In this document: positions 15,839-20,028 of the stretch, one piece after another
Layout: the number at the start of each line of letters is the position of its first letter
How positions within the stretch are numbered: the stretch's first letter is position 1
Assembly (NCBI GenBank): GCA_033763845.1
Contig: JANRJR010000013.1
Coordinates: forward strand, 1 to 20,028
Length of the DNA stretch: 20,028 nucleotides
Origin: DASZBR01 sp033763845
Lineage (GTDB): Bacteria; Pseudomonadota; Gammaproteobacteria; DASZBR01
Reading direction: 5' to 3'
The notes under the pieces: generated by a model
What the model was told of the DNA's origin: nothing
Databases searched by the model: none
What the model saw: only the letters and a program-made list of their open reading frames with translations
Translations under genes and position numbers: made by a program

Positions 15839-17013
15839 GTACTGCTATCCACGCGTTTAAGACTTGCTTGTAAATTTGATTCTGAGTCTATTAAGAATTG
15901 TCCTGAGACAACAATATTATCGCCAACTTTTAGGCCAGAAAGAATTTCTACACGATTACCTGATTCCATTCCCACAACAACCGGTTGCACACGAAAATAG
16001 CCATTGCCTAAAGCGATGATCACTCTGTCTTGTTGTTTATCATGAATAATCGCCTCTTTGGGAATGCTTAAGACATTTTGTTTAGACTCGGCTAATAATG
16101 TAACATTTACGACCATATTGGGCTTTAATTTATTATCTGGATTATCAAAACGTAATCTCACTTTTAACGTACGTGTTGTTGGATCAAGTTCTGGATACAC
16201 ATACTCCACTTTCCCACTCCACACCTGGCCAGGATAAGATTCTGTTCTTCCTTCTGCTAATTGATTGACCTTCACCCATCCCGCTTGCTTTTCAAATACT
16301 TCAATGATCATCCAAATATTGGATAAATCAACTAAACTCATAATTTTCATTTCAGGTGTGACATGCATCCCCTCTCGAACATCGAGAGAAGAAACAATTC
16401 CGTTTTGAGGGCTGTAAACATCAATTAATTGACTAGCTTTGTGCGTTTCTTTTAACTGCTGAATTTGTTGCTCTGATATTCCCAGTGCTAATAATCGTTG
16501 GTGTGACGCATCAATTAAATCACTGTCTTTGCTTTCGAGTGCAATCAAATATTCTTCTTGTGCATTAACTAACATGGGTGAATAAAACTGAAAAAGTAAT
16601 TCGCCTTTTTTGACAGCTTCACCTGTCGTTTTAACGTTTAATTTTTTTATCCAGCCTTCTACATACACATGGATATGACTAATATTATTTTCATTGGGCT
16701 CAATATATCCAACCGTTTCTAATCGACGAGACAAATCGCCTTGAATAACTGGCGCAGTACGCACGCCTAAATTGTTTATCGCTTCGGGCGAAACTTTAAT
16801 GGCACCTAACTTATCTTCTTGTGCATATACTGGAACTAATTCCATGTTCATACGTGATTTGCCGGGATGATTATAAAGAACCGTCGGCTCCATCGGATCA
16901 ATCCAATACAACGGTTTTTGTTTATTTTTCATCTCATAAATTCTATAAGAGCCTGCAACAATCCCTATAAAAAAAAGGATAAATATAATAATTTTAAATC
17001 TGAGGTTATTCAT
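15835..17013 (-). CDS. cusB: CusB-type periplasmic adaptor with N-terminal metal-binding domain
   Basis: A 392-residue adaptor of the Cu+/Ag+ efflux complex, tethered by an N-terminal hydrophobic segment (7-22). Residues 35-60 form a heavy-metal binding domain (YWIDPMEPTVLYNHPGK, then RMNMELVPVY). Met41, Met55 and Met57 correspond in pattern to the three methionines that bind Cu+/Ag+ in E. coli CusB. Next come a lipoyl-type domain (YVEGWIKKLNVKTTGEAVKKG), a short helical hairpin, a second lipoyl half (VYSPQNGIVSSLDVREGMHV), a beta-barrel (GKVEYVYPELDPTTRTLKVR) and a membrane-proximal domain ending GLKVGDNIVVSGQFLIDSES. Its start overlaps cusC by four bases and its stop overlaps cusA by four bases, so expression is coupled. 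Confidence 0.94.
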   Translation of the reverse strand: MNNLRFKIIIFILFFIGIVAGSYRIYEMKNKQKPLYWIDPMEPTVLYNHPGKSRMNMELVPVYAQEDKLGAIKVSPEAINNLGVRTAPVIQGDLSRRLETVGYIEPNENNISHIHVYVEGWIKKLNVKTTGEAVKKGELLFQFYSPMLVNAQEEYLIALESKDSDLIDASHQRLLALGISEQQIQQLKETHKASQLIDVYSPQNGIVSSLDVREGMHVTPEMKIMSLVDLSNIWMIIEVFEKQAGWVKVNQLAEGRTESYPGQVWSGKVEYVYPELDPTTRTLKVRLRFDNPDNKLKPNMVVNVTLLAESKQNVLSIPKEAIIHDKQQDRVIIALGNGYFRVQPVVVGMESGNRVEILSGLKVGDNIVVSGQFLIDSESNLQASLKRVDSST

Positions 17014-18284
17014 TCAGAGGTTCCTGATAAATACATCAACGCTGCTTCGGCTTTTTTACGTGCCACTTCAATTTGTAATTGCTCGAGCTGAACATTTAAT
17101 TGATTCGTATAGGCTTTCAGCGTTACCGACATATCTGTTGTCGCATGCTGATATCCCAATAAAGCTGTTTTAGTACTTCGCTTTGCTTCAGGAATTAATT
17201 TTCTGCTGAAAAGCTTTTCACGTTCTGATAACAATTGCCATGTTTCATATTGGCTGTTTAATTCTTTTTGGAGATCTCGATAGTGGGATGTTTGATTGAG
17301 CTGTGCTTCTTCTAATCGATCAATGCTGGCTTTCGCGCGCCGACCTTGACGTTGATGCGTAAATAAAGGAAGACTTAACATCACTTGTGCAGTCGCCATA
17401 TTAGTGCGTGGAGTACCATCTGACATATCGCCTTGCCGTATTCCATAATATACGCCAACAGTCCATGTAGGCTTGTACTGCTCTCGACTAAATTTAACTT
17501 CGTCACGGCTTGCTTCAATATTCGCTGAATCGGTTTTTAATAAGGGATGATTTTGTAACCCATTTTGTAAAATATCCAAAGAGTTTGGCTGTGACCAGCT
17601 GGGTAAACCAGTAACTAAAGGCCGATTCATATTATCTTGTCCTATCAATCGTCCTAACTGAAAGCGTAATAATTCTGCTTGCTGTTTAGCATCCAATGTT
17701 TGATCTTCCAACCGAGACAGTTCTAGCTGTGCTTGCGTCACATCATTCAGGCTGGATTTGCCAGAGCTATATTGGGATTTAGAGATTTTTAATAAATATT
17801 TAAACAATAAACGATTTTTATAAATAATTTTTTTTGCATGTTCCCAATAATAGAGATCCAACCATGTATCACGGACATTTTGAACCAACATCAGAGATTG
17901 ATCGGCTTGATGCTTTTCTGAAGCTTCTGCGAGTGCTTGTGTTTGGTGCTCTTTGTCGCTTAAAGAGTTACCCGCGGGAAATGATTGCTGTATCCCGACT
18001 TCTGTCATCGTCATATCATCTTGGCGAAAGCTAAAAGTATTGTCCGGAACATTTACCGCACCTACCATCAATTGTGGATCAGACAATTGACCGTCGGCGA
18101 TTGAATCTTCATGCAAAGCTTGTGTGTTCTCGCACTGTGCTGCTAATTCAGAGGAGTGGGTAATTGCTAAATGCTCTGCTTCAGGAAGGGATAATGGTAC
18201 GGCAGGTTCCGCATGGCAGACCATACAAAAACCACTGAGGGCTATAAAAACAAATCCAGTTTTCAATTTGGAAAAAGCTAACAT
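17010..18284 (-). CDS. cusC: CusC-type outer-membrane efflux channel (TolC family)
   Basis: Outer-membrane channel, 424 residues, first gene of the cusC-cusB-cusA-bufferin operon. A signal peptide (FVFIALSGFCMVCHA) is followed by two OEP repeats: the first has LSLPEAEHLAI, DPQLMVGAVNVP and VGIQQSFPAG; the second has KPTWTVGVYYGIRQ and VMLSLPLFTHQRQGRRA. Long helices with heptad-like Gln/Leu patterns lie between. It resembles the CusC/CzcC group by content and partners rather than by any single residue. The start has AGGGACTGTGA upstream of the ATG. It ends with a four-base overlap into cusB. Confidence 0.92.
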   Translation of the reverse strand: MLAFSKLKTGFVFIALSGFCMVCHAEPAVPLSLPEAEHLAITHSSELAAQCENTQALHEDSIADGQLSDPQLMVGAVNVPDNTFSFRQDDMTMTEVGIQQSFPAGNSLSDKEHQTQALAEASEKHQADQSLMLVQNVRDTWLDLYYWEHAKKIIYKNRLLFKYLLKISKSQYSSGKSSLNDVTQAQLELSRLEDQTLDAKQQAELLRFQLGRLIGQDNMNRPLVTGLPSWSQPNSLDILQNGLQNHPLLKTDSANIEASRDEVKFSREQYKPTWTVGVYYGIRQGDMSDGTPRTNMATAQVMLSLPLFTHQRQGRRAKASIDRLEEAQLNQTSHYRDLQKELNSQYETWQLLSEREKLFSRKLIPEAKRSTKTALLGYQHATTDMSVTLKAYTNQLNVQLEQLQIEVARKKAEAALMYLSGTSE

Positions 18285-18372
18285 TCACAGTCCCTGTTCT
18301 AGCCCAGCACGTCAAGGCTTAGTCTAACAATAGGCCTGTAGGTAGTAAACAGCGCATCATCCCCTAGCCCTC

Positions 18373-18400
18373 TTTATACCATTCAAATTTCTGTGTGTAA
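18373..18400 (-). promoter_or_regulatory. Candidate extended -10 promoter of the cus operon
   Basis: On the minus strand TGGTATAAA (18381-18373) is an extended -10 element, about 90 bases before the cusC start. The matching -35 position holds TTACAC (18400-18395, 16-base spacing), which is poor, as expected when an extended -10 is used or an activator is needed. Between the element and the gene, GGCCTA and TAAGCC (about 18318-18338) form an imperfect inverted repeat of unknown role. Confidence 0.4.
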
Positions 18401-18412
18401 TTTGTGTGTAAT
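18392..18412 (+). repeat. Two tandem 10-base repeats TGTGTGTAAT
   Basis: TGTGTGTAAT occurs at 18392-18401 and again at 18403-18412, a period of 11 bases. It sits in the gene-free stretch 18285-18541 between cusC and the tRNA remnant. Short direct repeats about 130 bases inside an attachment site could be arm-type integrase binding sites, but this is only a suggestion. The same bases overlap the weak -35 position of the cus promoter candidate. Confidence 0.4.
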
Positions 18413-18516
18413 CATGCCAAGAAAAGTGTGGTATTTCGGAGAATTTAAGAGAGCTTCTTAGAATTCTGGGAATTCAAACTATCAATAAAAATCATGGAAT
18501 TTAGATAAAAATAGAA

Positions 18517-18541
18517 AAATCGAGAATCCCTTCTTCGATTT
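18517..18541. other. AT-rich hairpin next to tRNA remnant
   Basis: AAATCGA (18517-18523) pairs with TCGATTT (18535-18541), and the inner bases GAA and TTC extend the stem past one bulged base. Read on the minus strand it is followed by TTCTATTTTT, so it might terminate leftward transcription. It directly abuts the tRNA fragment and replaces what should be the 5' half of the tRNA. Confidence 0.35.
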
Positions 18542-18586
18542 CTCATAATCTCTTGGTCCCAGGTTCGAGTCCTGGTGGGCCCACCA
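18542..18586 (+). other. 3' half of a tRNA-Met gene: probable attachment-site remnant
   Basis: The 45 bases run from a CAT anticodon loop (CTCATAA, 18542-18548) to an encoded CCA end (18584-18586). The T-arm is intact: stem CCAGG (18559-18563) with CCTGG (18571-18575), and loop TTCGAGT. The 3' acceptor strand TGGGCCC (18576-18582) and discriminator A follow. The 5' half is missing: bases before the anticodon loop (GATTT) cannot pair with TCTCT after it, and no D-arm or GGGCCCA 5' strand lies upstream. Such 3' halves are left when an element integrates into a tRNA gene. The orientation puts the element to the left, i.e. the metal cluster. The tRNA identity as elongator Met rests on the loop alone. 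Confidence 0.8.
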
Positions 18587-18600
18587 TATTTATCAAGGTT

Positions 18601-18648
18601 TGTACCGGAAACATGGGTTACAGATTATACCGAAGACATGGGTAACAC
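18601..18648 (+). repeat. Left inverted-repeat region of the IS, two tandem units
   Basis: Units TACCGGAAACATGGGTTACA (18603-18622) and TACCGAAGACATGGGTAACA (18628-18647) repeat with a 25-base period. The second unit overlaps the last codons of the transposase gene. They are likely transposase binding sites. Confidence 0.75.
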
Positions 18649-19812
18649 TTTTGATCCAAACGGATTTTCCAAAGGTTCCAATTTGCATGTCTCTTCATCA
18701 AAATAGCCTAAATCATAATGCATAAAACTTACGAGCCAAATTTTATCATCTACTTCTTTGATTCCCAACTTCTGCCCCGCCAATACCACACTTAAATTAA
18801 TTTTTTTGCCATCTAAACATAGTCTTCCACAATTTGTTACGGTTAATATCTTGTCGTGAAATGGGTAGTCTACTTCCGGCAATCCCTCGTATTTTCTTTG
18901 AGAGAGTCTATACATTTCACCAGGGCATTTCATGTTAAGTGCTTGATGAGGACGGTCGTTGTTATATTCGTCAATAAAGTCATCAAATCTGGCTTGTTGC
19001 TGTAAGAAATTCATTTCTGCAGGTTTTGTAGCTTCTTTTTTCAACGTTAAATGCATGCGTTCATGCCTTCCATTTTGTTGAGGATTTCCAGGTTTTATTC
19101 TTTCTATATCGATACCTAATCGCAACCACCATACGGATAATTTACTCAAACCAAATAATGCATGAGCTGTTGAGAAAGGAACGCCATTATCTGTGCGAAT
19201 AGCATTAGGCAATCCAAATTCTTTGAATACGCGTTCAAATATAGTAAAAGCATATTTTTCCTGAGTTGTTTCCAATCCATCACACGCAATTAAAAATCGA
19301 CTACTAAAGTCTGTAATCGTTAGTGGGTAGCAGTACTTTTTATTTCCTAATAAAAACTCGCCCTTGTAATCTGCGCACCATAAATCATTTGGTTGATGAG
19401 GGTGAGATAAATAAGTTCCCTTTGCTTTATATCGACGCTTTCTTTTTCGTGTGACCAAACCATTCCTGTCTAAAATTGCATGAACAGTGCTTTTAGCGGG
19501 ATGGCGAATATCAGGATAAAGTCGAATGAGTTTTTCTCGTACTTTTGGAGCACCCCAAGAAGGCCTTTCTTTTTTGATTTGTAAAATCGCTTTCTCTATT
19601 TGAAACGGTAATTGATTGGCATATCGCAGCGGTTTACGACTTCGGTCAGTTAATCCTTCTAATCCACAATGTTTGTAACGTTCATAGATTTTGTAACCTG
19701 TTTTACGGGAAATGCCGAACGCTTCACAGAGAGGCGACATTTTTTCGCCATCGAGTAATCTTGCAACAAACTTCAGTCTTTCATCCACGTGATCACACTC
19801 CTTCCAAGGCAT
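18625..19812 (-). CDS. IS481-family transposase
   Basis: A 395-residue DDE transposase. I start it at the ATG at 19812, which has GAGGAGCAACAA upstream and gives the family's typical MPWKE opening; a longer frame from 19860 would run into the inverted repeat. An N-terminal helix-turn-helix (LCEAFGISRKTGYKIYERY, then GLEGLTDRSRKP) is followed by a DDE core: Asp in DLWCADYKGEF, Asp in NAIRTDNGVPF and Glu in NGRHERMHLTLK. The C-terminus after YNNDRPHQAL carries the usual extra beta-rich tail of this family. All three catalytic residues are present and no frameshift is seen, so it is probably functional. Its last codons lie within the left inverted repeat. Confidence 0.93.
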   Translation of the reverse strand: MPWKECDHVDERLKFVARLLDGEKMSPLCEAFGISRKTGYKIYERYKHCGLEGLTDRSRKPLRYANQLPFQIEKAILQIKKERPSWGAPKVREKLIRLYPDIRHPAKSTVHAILDRNGLVTRKRKRRYKAKGTYLSHPHQPNDLWCADYKGEFLLGNKKYCYPLTITDFSSRFLIACDGLETTQEKYAFTIFERVFKEFGLPNAIRTDNGVPFSTAHALFGLSKLSVWWLRLGIDIERIKPGNPQQNGRHERMHLTLKKEATKPAEMNFLQQQARFDDFIDEYNNDRPHQALNMKCPGEMYRLSQRKYEGLPEVDYPFHDKILTVTNCGRLCLDGKKINLSVVLAGQKLGIKEVDDKIWLVSFMHYDLGYFDEETCKLEPLENPFGSKVLPMSSV

Positions 19813-19837
19813 TTGTTGCTCCTCAAATGCCAAAAAG

Positions 19838-19887
19838 TGTAACCTATGTCTCCGGTACAAACTGTTACCTATGTATCAGGTTGTACA
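19838..19887 (-). repeat. Right inverted-repeat region of the IS, two tandem units
   Basis: Read on the minus strand, TACCGGAGACATAGGTTACA (19857-19838) is the inner unit and GATACATAGGTAACA (within 19887-19863) the outer, less conserved one. They mirror the left end with the same 25-base period. Confidence 0.75.
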
Positions 19888-20003
19888 CAGGTTTGTACAG
19901 TTTCACTCTCTCCCAAAGATCTGCTCTCATAATTGATTCTCTGGTTACAGTGAATTACTCTTACTGAAAAAAAATCCTGAAATAAAGCACAGTGAGGGAC
20001 GCC
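19888..20003. other. Intergenic stretch right of the IS
   Basis: These 116 bases hold no recognisable gene. If the tRNA remnant marks the element border, this is chromosomal DNA. It probably contains the promoter of the gene starting at 20004, but no clear -35/-10 pair is visible. A short run CTCATAA (19926-19932) recalls the tRNA-Met loop, but the surrounding bases do not match a tRNA. Confidence 0.3.
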
Positions 20004-20028
20004 ATGGATGAGCGAATTTTTTTGGGCA
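20004..20028 (+). CDS. Start of an unidentified gene (cut by right edge)
   Basis: An ATG at 20004 is preceded by GTGAGGGACGCC, a good ribosome site, and opens eight codons MDERIFLG before the window ends. This is too short to identify. It is read in the opposite direction to the metal genes and lies outside the presumed element border, so it is probably a host chromosomal gene. Confidence 0.45.

Larger units (their letters stand above)
18601..19887 (-). mobile_element. IS481-family insertion sequence
   Basis: About 1.29 kb, with one transposase gene between inverted ends. The left end begins TGTACCGGAAACATGGG; the right end, read inward on the minus strand, begins TGTACAACCTGATACATAGG. Each end holds two related units about 20 bases long with a 25-base period. 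A 10-base direct repeat AGGTTTGTAC occurs at 18596-18605 and 19889-19898, either a target duplication or an overlap with the ends, so the exact borders are uncertain by several bases. It lies only 14 bases beyond the CCA of the tRNA remnant. The transposase looks intact. Confidence 0.8.

Noticed and set aside
18542..18586. Functional tRNA gene
   Set aside because: Only the 3' half is present; the acceptor 5' strand and D-arm are absent and the anticodon stem does not pair.
19921..19950. Second tRNA-Met-like fragment (CTCATAATTGATTCTCTGG)
   Set aside because: Beyond the seven bases CTCATAA there is no T-arm, acceptor strand or CCA; the resemblance is by chance.
1..20028. CRISPR arrays, toxin-antitoxin pairs or phage genes
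   Set aside because: No regular spacer-repeat pattern, small paired toxin genes or phage structural genes are visible anywhere in the window.

Overview
The window is AT-rich and carries almost nothing but heavy-metal resistance genes. Gene content points to a Gram-negative gammaproteobacterium: three-part CBA efflux pumps, periplasmic CopA/CopB, and bufferin-like small Cys-rich secreted proteins. The low GC and the style of the small Cys-rich proteins resemble Legionellales or Coxiella-type bacteria, but that placement is inference. Nearly all genes are on the minus strand; the exceptions are one unknown gene (3347-4027), a tRNA remnant and a partial gene at the right edge.

Layout from left to right. 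(1) 1-2852: a minus-strand unit with a MerR-type promoter (20-bp spacer), a DUF4156-type lipoprotein, and a multicopper oxidase CopA fused in frame to a CopB-like outer-membrane domain; the fusion runs off the left edge. (2) 2899-4027: a bufferin-like Cys-rich secreted protein, divergent from an unrecognised 226-residue Cys-rich protein. (3) 4079-12244: a Czc-type cluster read right to left as outer-membrane CzcC, lipoprotein adaptor CzcB, RND pump CzcA, CDF exporter CzcD, a DsbA-like periplasmic oxidoreductase and a second, short CDF protein. A relic of another RND pump C-terminus lies just upstream of the short CDF gene. (4) 12450-18284: a tightly overlapped cusC-cusB-cusA operon of the Cu+/Ag+ type that ends with a second bufferin-like gene and a strong palindromic terminator. 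(5) 18285-20028: a gene-free stretch, the 3' half of a tRNA-Met gene (a probable attachment-site remnant), an IS481-family insertion sequence, and the first codons of a further gene.

Together the genes form a copper/silver plus divalent-cation (Co/Zn/Cd/Ni-like) defence. Periplasmic Cu(I) would be oxidised by CopA and bound by CopB and the bufferin-like proteins. Cu+/Ag+ would leave through CusCBA, divalent cations through CzcCBA, and the CDF proteins would move cytoplasmic divalent cations to the periplasm. The tRNA 3' fragment is oriented so that the metal cluster is on the mobile-element side. The cluster is therefore plausibly the right end of a genomic island integrated in tRNA-Met. No integrase, metal-sensing regulator, P-type ATPase, CusF, or bufferin-maturing MNIO enzyme is encoded in the window.
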